Position numbers and translations under genes: made by a program
DNA from: Paraburkholderia kirstenboschensis
Lineage (GTDB): Bacteria > Pseudomonadota > Gammaproteobacteria > Burkholderiales > Burkholderiaceae
Assembly: GCF_904848585.1 (NCBI RefSeq)
Contig: NZ_CAJHCR010000011.1
Coordinates: 1-64,000, forward strand
DNA: 64,000 nt
Direction of reading: 5' to 3'
Shown: positions 44,206 through 53,058 of the stretch, piece after piece
How positions within the stretch are numbered: position 1 is the stretch's first letter
Layout: the number at the start of each line of letters is the position of its first letter
Notes under the pieces: model-generated
Told to the model about the DNA's origin: nothing
The model's input: only the letters and a program-made list of their open reading frames with translations
Database searches by the model: none

Positions 44206-44997
44206 ATGGCACGCGCGCAGTCGTTTGCGGAGGGGGCCGAAGGGGCGATCGATAACCGGCGTCGTGTAAAATCAGCCGCGCTTTCCGCATCATCCAGGTC
44301 CGATGCTTCGCCCCGCATGAGGCCAAATCCATACTCCAATCCTTGCCGAGGTGAACCGTTGAGTCAGAACGACAAATCGAACTCCGCATCGAGAAAGTCC
44401 CCGATGTACGACAGCATCAAGGACCTGGCGAAGAAGCTCCTGATCGCGCACGGCTATCACAAGACGACGTTTGGCGTGATCGCCAAGGAGCTCGGCATCA
44501 CCACGACCAACATCCACTATCACTTCGGCAACAAGAACAGTCTCGTCGAGGAAGTGGTGAAGGAATACGTGGCGGGCGCCATCGAAGGACAGAAGAAGAT
44601 CTGGCTCGACGAAACCCTGTCGCTGCAAGAAAAAGTGCAGGCCGAAGTCGCCTATAACCGCAACCTGTTCCGCAAATACAATCCCGGCGGCAGAACGCGC
44701 AAGCCGTGGAGCCTGATTGGACGTCTGCGTCTGGAAAGCGATGTCCTGACCGACGAGGCGCGCGCGGCGCTCGCTGGCTTCACGACCGAAATCCACCGGG
44801 CCGTCGAAAGCGCCGTCGAGCATGCGAGCCGCACCGGCGAGCTGAAGCGCGACACGCCGAAGGAAGACCTGATCTTTCTGCTGACCCATCTGGTCGACAG
44901 CCTGTCGGTGTTCGCGCAGGACGCGGGCGGCTTCGAACGCGTCGAACAGTTCATGAACTCTTTCTCCGTCGTGGTGCTCGCGAAGTACACCAGGTGA
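44206..44997 (+). CDS. TetR-family transcriptional regulator
   Basis: The 263-residue frame has a TetR helix-turn-helix at about 67-112 (DLAKKLLIAHGYHKTTFGVIAKELGITTTNIHYHFGNKNSLVEEVV) and a ligand-binding C-terminus. A strong AGGAGAAGG precedes the ATG at 44206. However, the first ~66 residues are low-complexity and unlike the family. A TTG at 44359 with GAGG upstream, or the ATG at 44404, would give a normal-length regulator. It is divergent from the leftward CoA cluster. Confidence 0.85.
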   Translation: MARAQSFAEGAEGAIDNRRRVKSAALSASSRSDASPRMRPNPYSNPCRGEPLSQNDKSNSASRKSPMYDSIKDLAKKLLIAHGYHKTTFGVIAKELGITTTNIHYHFGNKNSLVEEVVKEYVAGAIEGQKKIWLDETLSLQEKVQAEVAYNRNLFRKYNPGGRTRKPWSLIGRLRLESDVLTDEARAALAGFTTEIHRAVESAVEHASRTGELKRDTPKEDLIFLLTHLVDSLSVFAQDAGGFERVEQFMNSFSVVVLAKYTR

Positions 44998-45025
44998 TTT
45001 TTCTCCGCCGACGTGCATCGGCGGC

Positions 45026-45054
45026 TGGACAATTAGATCGATCTACCCTATTGT
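45026..45054 (+). promoter_or_regulatory. LacI-type operator inside the promoter of the intact catabolic cluster
   Basis: The palindrome TAGATCGATCTA (45034-45045) lies within the 17-base spacer of TGGACA (45026-45031) and TATTGT (45049-45054), 20 bases before the Gfo/Idh start. The same 12-mer recurs at 48129 and 63093. A central CG is usual for LacI-family sites. Confidence 0.8.
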
Positions 45055-45073
45055 CCTCCAACGGAGACGACAA

Positions 45074-46120
45074 ATGAACGAGACTGGCTTCAATATCGCC
45101 GTCGTAGGCGCGGGCATGGCATCCGCGCCGCATCTGGCGAGCCTTCTGGCATTGCAGGATCGCGCGACCGTACGCCATGTCGTCGCGCGTTCGGAGGAGC
45201 GCGCAGGCGCGTTCGCGCGTCAGTTGCCGCACGCGCGCGTGACGCTCGATCTCGACACCGCCCTCGCCGACGAACACGTCGATGGCGTACTGCTGCTGAC
45301 GCCGCCGAACACGCATCTGGAGCTCGGCGCCAGGATTGCGGCGGCCGGCAAGCATCTGCTGGTCGAGAAGCCGATCGATGTCACCACGTCCCGCGCGCGC
45401 GAACTGGTCGCGCTATGCGAAGCACGCGGCATCGTCGCGGCGGCGGTGCTGCAACATCGCACGCGCGACGCATCGCGCAAGCTGCGTGAACTGCTCGACG
45501 CAGGCGCGCTCGGCGAGATTCACAGCGCGAGCATCGCCGTGCCGTGGTGGCGTCCGCAGTCGTATTACGACGAAGCGGGACGCGGCACGCTGGCCCGCGA
45601 CGGCGGCGGCGTGCTGATGACGCAAGCCATTCACACGCTCGATCTTTTCCTGTGGCTGGTCGGCCTTCCGGACGAAGTCTTCTCCTACGCGATCACCAGC
45701 CGTGCGCACCGCATGGAATGCGAAGACACCGTGGCGGGCGTCATGAAGTATCGAAACGGCTGCATCGCGTCCCTGCACGCAAGCACGGCCATCTTTCCCG
45801 GCTTCCCCGAACGCATTGAAATCGGCGGCAGCAAAGGAAGCGCCACGCTCGCCGGCGGCAGGCTCATCGTGCAGTACATGGACGGCGCCGTGCTCGAAGA
45901 AGGCGAAACGGCTTCCCTCGGTTCCGGCGCGAACCCGATGGCTTTCTCGCATCACGGGCATCAGGCCGTCATCGCCAATTTCATCGACGCTGCCGCCCAC
46001 GGAGCCGATCCGGTCGCCTCGCTGCGCAGCGCGCTCAACGTCCACCTGCTGATCGATGCGCTAATCGCGTCGTCGGCCAATCATCGACCCATGCCCGTCA
46101 ACCCAGGCTCATCATCATGA
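45074..46120 (+). CDS. Gfo/Idh/MocA-family oxidoreductase
   Basis: The 348-residue protein has an N-terminal Rossmann fold (NIAVVGAGMASAPHLASLL) and the family core LVEKPIDVTTSRARELV, containing the EKP catalytic lysine. Members oxidise hydroxyl groups of sugars, inositols or similar polyols with NAD(P). A GGAG site precedes the ATG. It is the first gene after the operator and overlaps the AroE-like gene by 4 bases, so the pair probably oxidises the same substrate type. Confidence 0.9.
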   Translation: MNETGFNIAVVGAGMASAPHLASLLALQDRATVRHVVARSEERAGAFARQLPHARVTLDLDTALADEHVDGVLLLTPPNTHLELGARIAAAGKHLLVEKPIDVTTSRARELVALCEARGIVAAAVLQHRTRDASRKLRELLDAGALGEIHSASIAVPWWRPQSYYDEAGRGTLARDGGGVLMTQAIHTLDLFLWLVGLPDEVFSYAITSRAHRMECEDTVAGVMKYRNGCIASLHASTAIFPGFPERIEIGGSKGSATLAGGRLIVQYMDGAVLEEGETASLGSGANPMAFSHHGHQAVIANFIDAAAHGADPVASLRSALNVHLLIDALIASSANHRPMPVNPGSSS

Positions 46121-46941
46121 CTTCCGCATTGAATGCCGCCGTCGCCGGAGACACGCGCCTTTTCGCCATCGTCGGCGATCCGATCGCGCAGGCCCGCTCG
46201 CCGCTCGTCTTCAACGAGATTTTCCAGCGCATGGGCGTGAATGCCGTGCTCGTGCCGATGCAAATTCCGGCCGCGTCGCTCGCGACGGCCATCGCCGGGC
46301 TGAAGACGATCAGCAATCTCGATGGCATCGTCGTCACGGTGCCGCACAAGATCTCGATGACCGGCCTCGTCGACCGGCTACTGCCGATCGCGCAGAAAGT
46401 GGGTGCGATCAACTGCATGCGCCGCACGGAAACAGGCGAATGGGTCGGAGAGATGTACGACGGCGAAGGCTTCACACGCGGGCTGCGCAAACAGGGCTAC
46501 GAGCCGCGCGGCATGTCGGTGTTTCAGGCGGGCACGGGCGGAGCCGGCAAGGCGCTGGCGCATGCGCTCGCGAGCGCGGGCGTGAAATCGCTGCAATTGA
46601 TCGACGTGGATCGCGCAAAGCAGGACGCGCTGATCGCGGAACTGGCGCAGGCCTATCCGGCGCTGACCGTCTCGGCCGGAAACGCAACACCCGAAGATGT
46701 GGATCTGGTCGTCAACGCGACGCCCTGCGGCATGGCGGCGGGCGATCCGCTGCCGTTCGACATCGCCCGGCTCGACCGCCGCGTACTGGTAGCCGACATC
46801 ATCATGAAGCCGGAACGGACTCGACTGCTGCATCAGGCCGAAGAACGGGGCCATCGCATTCATCTCGGCCGGCACCTGCTGGAGAATCAGGCGGAAATCG
46901 TCGCCGGGTTTTTCGGCTTGAAGCGCGCTGAGCACGCGTAA
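46117..46941 (+). CDS. Shikimate-dehydrogenase-family (AroE-like) oxidoreductase
   Basis: The 274-residue protein has the substrate segment FAIVGDPIAQARSPLVFN, the catalytic lysine K78 in VVTVPHKISM, the Asp in EMYDGEGFTRGL (canonical AroE has NTDG), and the NADP motif GTGGAGKALAHAL. The MYDG variant and catabolic setting suggest a quinate/shikimate-like or related ring alcohol rather than biosynthetic shikimate reduction. The start overlaps the Gfo/Idh stop. A 5' relic of a related gene lies at 40090-40200. Confidence 0.88.
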   Translation: MTSALNAAVAGDTRLFAIVGDPIAQARSPLVFNEIFQRMGVNAVLVPMQIPAASLATAIAGLKTISNLDGIVVTVPHKISMTGLVDRLLPIAQKVGAINCMRRTETGEWVGEMYDGEGFTRGLRKQGYEPRGMSVFQAGTGGAGKALAHALASAGVKSLQLIDVDRAKQDALIAELAQAYPALTVSAGNATPEDVDLVVNATPCGMAAGDPLPFDIARLDRRVLVADIIMKPERTRLLHQAEERGHRIHLGRHLLENQAEIVAGFFGLKRAEHA

Positions 46942-46943
46942 GC

Positions 46944-48044
46944 ATGCCCGACCGGAAACGGGTCCTTACGGCCGATTCGGATACACTCCGGGCATACGAC
47001 TCATCGACCGTTCCAATGTCCCGAGGCAAACCAGGTTCTCCCGTCACACTGCTGGATATCGCCAACGACCTCGGCCTGTCCAGAGCAACGGTCTCGCTCG
47101 TGCTGCGCAACAGCCCGCGCATTTCCGAAGCCACGCGCGAGCGCGTGCTGGAAGCGTTCAAGCGCAAGGGCTACGTCTACAACCGCCACGCGGCGGGCAT
47201 GCGCAGCAATCAGACGAACACCGTGGGCGTCGTCGTCAACGATCTCGCCAATCCCTACTTCACGATGCTGGTCCGCTCCATCGAGGCCAGCCTGAGCACG
47301 CAGGGATTCATGACGCTGCTCGGTAATACCGACGAATCGCTCGAACGGCAAAGCCGCTTTCTGGACACCGTGCGGCAGCACAACATCGACGGCCTCATAG
47401 TCTGTCCGACCGAATCGACCACGGCCGCCCAGATGCGCCAGGTGCTGGCGTGGGGCATTCCGTGCGTCTTCGCTTCGCGCTACGTCGCCGGGCTTCAGAC
47501 CGATTACGTCGGCGCGGACAATCGCCGCGGCATGGCGCTCGCAACCTCGCATCTGATTTCGCTTGGGCATAAACGCATCGCGATGATCGGCGGCGTCATG
47601 CGCGCCTCCACCGGCAGCGACCGCGCCGAGGGCTATCGCGACGCGCTGCGCGACGCGAAGATCAAGCTCGACGAACGGCTGCTCGTGCCGTCGCCGCTGA
47701 CGCGTCACGACGGCAAGCGCATCATCACCGAACTGCTCGCGCTTAAAAATCCGCCTACAGCGGTGGTGTGCGGCAACGACATCGTCGCGTTTGGCGTGAT
47801 GCTCGGCCTGCGCGCACACGGCATCGAACCGGGCGCCGACTTCGGCGTCGTGGGCTTCGACGACGTACCCGAAGCCGAACTCTGGGAGCCGCCGCTCACC
47901 ACGGTCCAGGTCTTGCAGGACGACATCGGCCGCGCCGCCGCCGATCTGCTGCTCAAGCGCATGACGGAGCCGTCGCGCACGCCTACGCGCATTGTCTCCG
48001 AGCCGGTTCTCGTCATCCGCGGAACCTGCGGCGCTCGCAAATAA
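46944..48044 (+). CDS. LacI-family transcriptional regulator
   Basis: The 366-residue protein has a short extra N-terminus, then the LacI helix-turn-helix (VTLLDIANDLGLSRATVSLVLRNSPRIS, residues about 34-61) and a periplasmic-binding-protein-like sensor domain. It follows the AroE-like gene by 2 bases. Three copies of TAGATCGATCTA upstream of the Gfo/Idh, TRAP and acyl-CoA dehydrogenase units are its probable operators. Its gene is inside the regulon, giving feedback. Confidence 0.92.
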   Translation: MPDRKRVLTADSDTLRAYDSSTVPMSRGKPGSPVTLLDIANDLGLSRATVSLVLRNSPRISEATRERVLEAFKRKGYVYNRHAAGMRSNQTNTVGVVVNDLANPYFTMLVRSIEASLSTQGFMTLLGNTDESLERQSRFLDTVRQHNIDGLIVCPTESTTAAQMRQVLAWGIPCVFASRYVAGLQTDYVGADNRRGMALATSHLISLGHKRIAMIGGVMRASTGSDRAEGYRDALRDAKIKLDERLLVPSPLTRHDGKRIITELLALKNPPTAVVCGNDIVAFGVMLGLRAHGIEPGADFGVVGFDDVPEAELWEPPLTTVQVLQDDIGRAAADLLLKRMTEPSRTPTRIVSEPVLVIRGTCGARK

Positions 48045-48128
48045 GCGTTCGCGTCCCGAACGGGCGCCGTTCGGGTTTCCCTTAGAAAAATCCGCTTGCA
48101 CCGTATCCGCACAACTTTTAACCTGTAG

Positions 48129-48140
48129 TAGATCGATCTA
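48129..48140 (+). promoter_or_regulatory. LacI-type operator before the TRAP operon
   Basis: Second copy of TAGATCGATCTA, about 90 bases before the DctP start. Promoter boxes around it are less clear than at the other two sites. Confidence 0.75.
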
Positions 48141-48229
48141 ACACACTCTCGCAGTCGTGCGCAGCAGTGTCTTCGGTGCCGCCTTCGTCGCAGTTCAATA
48201 TGGATATCAGAACCATAGGAATCCGATAT

Positions 48230-49216
48230 ATGCGTGACTACCTTCTCTCTCGCCGCAAACTGTTGATGCTCACGGCGGCGTCCGCGGCCGCGGGCTGCCT
48301 GCCGCGCTTTGCCAGTGCGGACAACCAGACGATCCGCATCGGCGATGTCGTCGACCGCCGCAATCCGGAAGTCATCACCGAGAATCTGATGGCCAAGCGT
48401 CTGAAGGAAACGACCGGCTTCGACGCGCGCGTGTTTCCGGACGGCGTGCTCGGTTCGCACACGCGCATGAACGAGCAGTTGCGCAACGGCACGCTCGAAG
48501 TCACGGTCACGAACGTGGCCGATCTCGAAGGCTACGACAAGCGTCTCGGCCTGTTCGCGATGCCGTTCGCGTTCCCCGACCGCAAATCGCTCTTCGCGGC
48601 GCAGGACGGCGCGCTCGGCAAGGCCTACGCGGGCATTCTCGACAGTCTCGGTTTCGTGCTGCTCGGCTGGTTCGACTCCGGCCTGCGCAGCGTCTACAAC
48701 CGCACGCGCCCGATCAACGAACCCGGCGATCTGAAAGGCCTGAAGATCCGCACGCAAGGCAACCAGATCATGATCGCGACGTTCAACCAGCTCGGCGCGC
48801 AGGCCACGCCGCTCGACACGACGCAGATCTATTCCGCGCTGCAGCAGGGTGTCGTCGATGGCGCCGAAAACTCGGTCACATTCTTCGTGCAGCAGCACCA
48901 CAGCGAAGTGGCGAAGTACTACTCGTACACGAACCACTTCTTCTCGATCGATCCGATGCTCGCCAGCAAGAAGTGGTTTGATTCGCTCGACCCGAAGAAG
49001 CAGGACGCCGTAAAGGAAGCCGCCGCGCAGGCGCAGCAGCACGAGCGCGACCTGTGGCTGGCTTCGGATGCGAAATATCTCGCCGAAGCCAGGAAGAACG
49101 GCGTCGCGTTCAACGACGCGAACCTTCCCGCATTCCAGGCAGCGGTCAAACCGATCTACACGAAGTACCGCGCGAACTTCGCCGAACTGGGCAGCTACCT
49201 GCCCGCCCTCGGATAA
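48230..49216 (+). CDS. TRAP transporter substrate-binding protein (DctP)
   Basis: The 328-residue DctP-type protein has a signal region with a twin-arginine-like SRRKLLML, then a Cys in SAAAGC and an ASA site, so Tat export or a lipid anchor is possible. The family helix LKGLKIRTQGNQIMI, with the Arg that binds a substrate carboxylate, is present. AGGA selects ATG 48230; ATG 48200 and GTG 48167 are open in frame. It starts the TRAP operon downstream of an operator. The ligand is presumably a carboxylic acid. Confidence 0.92.
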   Translation: MRDYLLSRRKLLMLTAASAAAGCLPRFASADNQTIRIGDVVDRRNPEVITENLMAKRLKETTGFDARVFPDGVLGSHTRMNEQLRNGTLEVTVTNVADLEGYDKRLGLFAMPFAFPDRKSLFAAQDGALGKAYAGILDSLGFVLLGWFDSGLRSVYNRTRPINEPGDLKGLKIRTQGNQIMIATFNQLGAQATPLDTTQIYSALQQGVVDGAENSVTFFVQQHHSEVAKYYSYTNHFFSIDPMLASKKWFDSLDPKKQDAVKEAAAQAQQHERDLWLASDAKYLAEARKNGVAFNDANLPAFQAAVKPIYTKYRANFAELGSYLPALG

Positions 49217-49238
49217 CTCCAGCCAGAGGTTCCCCGAC

Positions 49239-49805
49239 ATGAAACCCGATTCACGTTCGCGCGTTTCCCGGGACAGCATCAACAACACTGCGGCGTTGTG
49301 CGTGCTCGCAAGCGTCGAAGACATGCTGATAGCGGTCCTGGTTTTCGCAGTCTTCTGCGTCGTGCTGGCGGGCATCCTGTCCCGCTTCGTCTTCCACGTC
49401 TCGCTGTCGTGGAACATCGAGGTCAGCGTCACGCTGATGATCTGGATGACCTTCATCGGCATCGCGGTCGGCGTGCGCGACAAGGTGCATGTCGCCTTCG
49501 AACTTTTCGAAGACAAGCTGAGGGGCCGCTGGCTCGTGCTCGCCTCCTTCGTCCAGATGCTTCTGATGGGCTTCCTGCTGGTCTCACTCGCCTGGGGCGG
49601 CTGGCAATTCATGCAGCTCGGGCTCAATCAGATGACGCCGAGCGGCATCCCGCAGTGGATTTCGTTCGCCGCGATCCCGGCCGGCAGCGCGCTGGGTCTG
49701 CTGCACCTGCTGGCGCACGCATGGGACCTGGCCGTCAATGTCGATCTGGATACCGGGGCGCAGCACGGCCACGGCCACGGTCCTACCGAGACGAGGGCGC
49801 AATGA
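49239..49805 (+). CDS. TRAP transporter small permease (DctQ)
   Basis: The 188-residue protein has four hydrophobic segments and the family motif FHVSLSWNIEVSVTLMIWMTFIG. The C-terminus has a His-rich tail (GAQHGHGHG). It follows the binding protein by 22 bases and overlaps DctM by 4. The frame is open upstream to 49068, but only ATG 49239 gives a family-like start. Confidence 0.92.
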   Translation: MKPDSRSRVSRDSINNTAALCVLASVEDMLIAVLVFAVFCVVLAGILSRFVFHVSLSWNIEVSVTLMIWMTFIGIAVGVRDKVHVAFELFEDKLRGRWLVLASFVQMLLMGFLLVSLAWGGWQFMQLGLNQMTPSGIPQWISFAAIPAGSALGLLHLLAHAWDLAVNVDLDTGAQHGHGHGPTETRAQ

Positions 49806-51067
49806 TTCTTACCGTCGGACTACTCGCGCTGTTCGTCGTCGCCGGCGCGCCGATCATCGCGTCGCTGGGCGCGGTCGGCACCATCGACGGCCTGATGCAA
49901 GGCCTGCCGCTCACCAACATCGCCCAGGCGATGTATCACGGCGTCGATTCGTTCACGCTGCTCGCCGTGCCGCTGTTCATCCTCGCTGGCGAGATTCTCT
50001 TTCACTCGGGCTCGGCGGCCCGCCTCGTCAACTTCATGAACCTGGTGGTGGGCCGCGTGCCGGGCGGGCTGGGCGTCTCCGCCGTCGCCTCGACGATGGT
50101 TTTCTCCGGCCTGAGCGGTTCGGTCAACGCCGATGCCGCCGCGATCAGCTCCGCCATGCTGCCGTCGATGGAAAAAGCCGGCTATCGCAAGGAATGGTCG
50201 TCCGCGATCATCGCGGCGGCGGCCGGGACCGGCATTCTGATTCCGCCGTCGATCACGATCATCGTGCTGGCGACCGTCGCGAACATGTCGGTGACGAAGC
50301 TGTTTCTCGCGGCGACGCTGCCCGCGATTCTGGTCGGCGTCACGAAGATGGGCATCATCATGTACCGCGCGCGCTCGGAGCCGCCGGTGGCGCCGGTGCA
50401 TTTCAGCGTGCCGGAGCTCGGCCGCGCGTTCTTGCTCGCGATTCCCGCGCTGGGCGCGCCGATCATCATCCTCGGCGGCATCTTCATGGGCTTCTTCACG
50501 GCGACCGAATCGGCGGCGGCGGCGGTGGCCTACGTGACGATCATCACGGTTGTGCAGCGCTCGATTCCGTCTCGCGCGTGGCTCGGGATTCTGATCAAGG
50601 CCGGCCGCACGAGCGCGATCGTGCTGTCGCTGGTCGGCGTCGCGCAGATCCTCGGCTACATGCTCGCGTACAACTCGGTGGGCGAGCAGGTGGCCGAGTT
50701 CGCGTCGCATCTGACCGGCAACAAGATCGTTTTCACAGTGTTCATCGTGGTGGTGTTCTGGCTGCTGGGCGCCCTGCTCGACGGCATCCCCGCGCTCATC
50801 CTGCTGATTCCACTGTTTCTGCCGATCGCGCAGGACGCAGGCTTCAGCGACATCCACTTCGCGATTCTCGCCATCGCCATCGTCGGCATCTCGCTCGTCA
50901 CGCCGCCGATCGGCACGGCCTGTTTCATCGTCACCGGCGTCGCCAACATCAAAATGGTGAATCTGGTGCGGCCCATGCTGCCATTCATGGCCGTCATGTT
51001 CGTGACCATCCTGCTACTGGCTTTCGTGCCGGCGTTCTCCGAATGGCTACCTCATCTCCTGTATTGA
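49802..51067 (+). CDS. TRAP transporter large permease (DctM)
   Basis: The 421-residue protein has 11-12 hydrophobic segments and the family motifs PLFILAGEIL, STMVFSGLSGSVNADAAAI and IIAAAAGTGILIPPSITIIVL. Together with DctP and DctQ it forms a sodium-dependent, high-affinity importer. Its 3' end overlaps the next SDR gene by 25 bases. Confidence 0.94.
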   Translation: MILTVGLLALFVVAGAPIIASLGAVGTIDGLMQGLPLTNIAQAMYHGVDSFTLLAVPLFILAGEILFHSGSAARLVNFMNLVVGRVPGGLGVSAVASTMVFSGLSGSVNADAAAISSAMLPSMEKAGYRKEWSSAIIAAAAGTGILIPPSITIIVLATVANMSVTKLFLAATLPAILVGVTKMGIIMYRARSEPPVAPVHFSVPELGRAFLLAIPALGAPIIILGGIFMGFFTATESAAAAVAYVTIITVVQRSIPSRAWLGILIKAGRTSAIVLSLVGVAQILGYMLAYNSVGEQVAEFASHLTGNKIVFTVFIVVVFWLLGALLDGIPALILLIPLFLPIAQDAGFSDIHFAILAIAIVGISLVTPPIGTACFIVTGVANIKMVNLVRPMLPFMAVMFVTILLLAFVPAFSEWLPHLLY

Positions 51068-51837
51068 CGCCGCGCCGCGAACGGCCGCTGGCGCTCGTCA
51101 CGGGCGCGCGCCGGGGCATCGGCGCAAGCATCGCGGCCGAGCTGGCGCAGCGCGGCTTCGACCTCGCATTGATCGACATCGACGACGACGGCGCGAACGA
51201 AACACTTGCGGCCGTCGAATCGCACGGCGCCCGCGCGCGCTTCTACCAGCACGATCTGGCCGATAGCGCCGCCCATCGTGCGCTGGTCGAACGGATCGTT
51301 TCGGGCTGCGGGCCAATCGCCTGTCTGGTCAACAACGCGGGCGTGTCCGCCGATCAGCGCGGCGATCTGCTGGAACTCGGCGAGCAGTCCTACGACCGGG
51401 TCGTCGATATCAACATGCGCGGCACGTTCTTTCTCACGCAGGCGGTGGCGCGCCACATGGCCGCGAGCGCGACCGCCGACGCGCGCAGCATCGTCACGGT
51501 GTCGTCGGTCAGCGCCGAACTGGCATCGACGGAGCGCGGCGAGTATTGCATGTCGAAGGCCGGGCTGGGCATGCTCACCAAGCTGTTCGCGCTGCGCCTC
51601 GCTCCGCTTTCCATCGGCGTGTTCGAAGTGCGGCCCGGCATCATCCGCACGCCGATGACGGAAGGCGTCGCGGCGCGCTACGACGAACGCATCGCCGACG
51701 GCATCGTGCCGATGCGGCGCTGGGGCGTGCCGCAGGACGTCGCTTCGGCCGTGGCGGCGCTGGCCTCGGGACAGATGGCGTTCGCCACGGGCAGCGTGCT
51801 CAACATCGACGGCGCGCTGTCCATTCCGCGCCTCTGA
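51043..51837 (+). CDS. Short-chain dehydrogenase/reductase
   Basis: The 264-residue SDR has TGARRGIG, NNAGV and the catalytic YCMSK. It is clearly paralogous to the SDR at 61081-61854: both have DINMRGTFFLTQAVARHM / DINTRGTFFLTQAVARRM and EVRPGIIRTPMT / EVQPGLILTEMT. It is translationally coupled to the transporter. It would oxidise a hydroxyl of the imported compound or a downstream intermediate. Confidence 0.9.
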   Translation: MATSSPVLTPRRERPLALVTGARRGIGASIAAELAQRGFDLALIDIDDDGANETLAAVESHGARARFYQHDLADSAAHRALVERIVSGCGPIACLVNNAGVSADQRGDLLELGEQSYDRVVDINMRGTFFLTQAVARHMAASATADARSIVTVSSVSAELASTERGEYCMSKAGLGMLTKLFALRLAPLSIGVFEVRPGIIRTPMTEGVAARYDERIADGIVPMRRWGVPQDVASAVAALASGQMAFATGSVLNIDGALSIPRL

Positions 51838-51881
51838 GTCTCCCCGCACTCTCACGTTCAAACCAATCCAATCATCGCGAC

Positions 51882-53048
51882 ATGCATACCATCCAACTGC
51901 CGACGCCTGCGGGCGCGCTGGAACGCTACACGCTCACGGGCATCCCGCTTCAGGACATCCGCCCCGCCGCTCCCTTTAATCGCATGGCGCTGTCGGCCGC
52001 GCACGTCGTCGCCGATCCGTTCGCGGACGTCGATTCGTCCAGTGGCGGCAAGATCGACTGGGACAAGACGCTCGACTATCGCCGCTATCTGGCCGGCCTC
52101 GGCCTGGGCATCGCCGAGGCGATGGACACCGCGCAGCGCGGCATGGGCCTGAGCTGGCAAGAATCGCTGCAACTGATCCGCCGCACGCGCGCCGAGCTCG
52201 CCGACAGCCGCGTGCCCATCTTCAACGGCTGCGGCACGGATCATCTCGATCCCGCCTCGGTCGATTCGCTCGACGCCGTCGTAGATGCCTATCTCCAACA
52301 GGTCGATGCGATCCAGACCGCGGGCGGCCGTCTGATTCTGATGGCCAGCCGGGCGCTCGCGCGCGTGGCCCGTTCGCCCGACGACTATGTTTCGGTGTAT
52401 CGCCGCGTGCTCGCGCAAGTGGATCAGCCGGTCATCCTGCACTGGCTGGGCGACATGTTCGATCCCGCACTCGCCCGCTACTGGGGCACCGACGATCTGG
52501 GGGCCGCGCGCGACGTGGCTTTGCAGGTCATCACGGAGTCCGCGGCCAAGGTGGACGGAATCAAGGTCTCGCTGCTCGACAAGCAACGCGAGATCGACAT
52601 GCGCCGTCTCCTGCCGGCCGGAGTGAAGATGTACACCGGCGACGACTTCAACTATCCCGAGCTGATTGCCGGCGACGAGCAAGGCTATTCGCACGCGCTG
52701 CTCGGCATTTTCGACGGCATCGCGCCTGCCGCTTCCGCCGCCCTCAGCGAACTGGCGGCGGGACGGCGCGAGCGCTTCCTCGAGATTCTCGCGCCAACCG
52801 TGCCGCTGTCGCGTCACATCTTCCGCGCGCCGACCCGCTTCTACAAGACTGGCATCGTGTTCCTCGCCTTCCTGAACGGGCATCAATCGCACATGACGAT
52901 GCTTGCCGGACATCAGGCGATGCGTCCGCTGCCGTATTTCGTCGATCTGTTCAGGCTCGCCGATGCGGCGGGTTTGCTGCGGCAGCCCGAACTCGCGATC
53001 GCGCGCATGAAGACGTTCCTCGCCTGCTACGGCGTAGTGCAGGACTGA
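51882..53048 (+). CDS. DUF993 / dihydrodipicolinate-synthase-like protein
   Basis: The 388-residue protein matches DUF993, a family usually annotated as TIM-barrel, dihydrodipicolinate-synthase-like. Segments such as FNGCGTDHLDP, GGRLILMASRALARV, PVILHWLGDMFDP and VDGIKVSLLDKQREI fit strand-loop repeats of the barrel. The Lys in DGIKVSLLD could be a Schiff-base lysine, which would make it an aldolase or lyase; this is inference. A truncated copy remains at 39849-40067. Confidence 0.85.
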   Translation: MHTIQLPTPAGALERYTLTGIPLQDIRPAAPFNRMALSAAHVVADPFADVDSSSGGKIDWDKTLDYRRYLAGLGLGIAEAMDTAQRGMGLSWQESLQLIRRTRAELADSRVPIFNGCGTDHLDPASVDSLDAVVDAYLQQVDAIQTAGGRLILMASRALARVARSPDDYVSVYRRVLAQVDQPVILHWLGDMFDPALARYWGTDDLGAARDVALQVITESAAKVDGIKVSLLDKQREIDMRRLLPAGVKMYTGDDFNYPELIAGDEQGYSHALLGIFDGIAPAASAALSELAAGRRERFLEILAPTVPLSRHIFRAPTRFYKTGIVFLAFLNGHQSHMTMLAGHQAMRPLPYFVDLFRLADAAGLLRQPELAIARMKTFLACYGVVQD

Positions 53049-53058
53049 GGAGACATTG

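Noticed and set aside
47705..49627. 640-codon antisense frame under the LacI and TRAP genes
   Set aside because: Typical GC-rich shadow frame; the plus-strand genes have clear families and codon usage.
49738..51042. Long plus-strand frame running through dctM into the SDR
   Set aside because: Out of frame with DctM; only its last part, from ATG 51043, is the real SDR.
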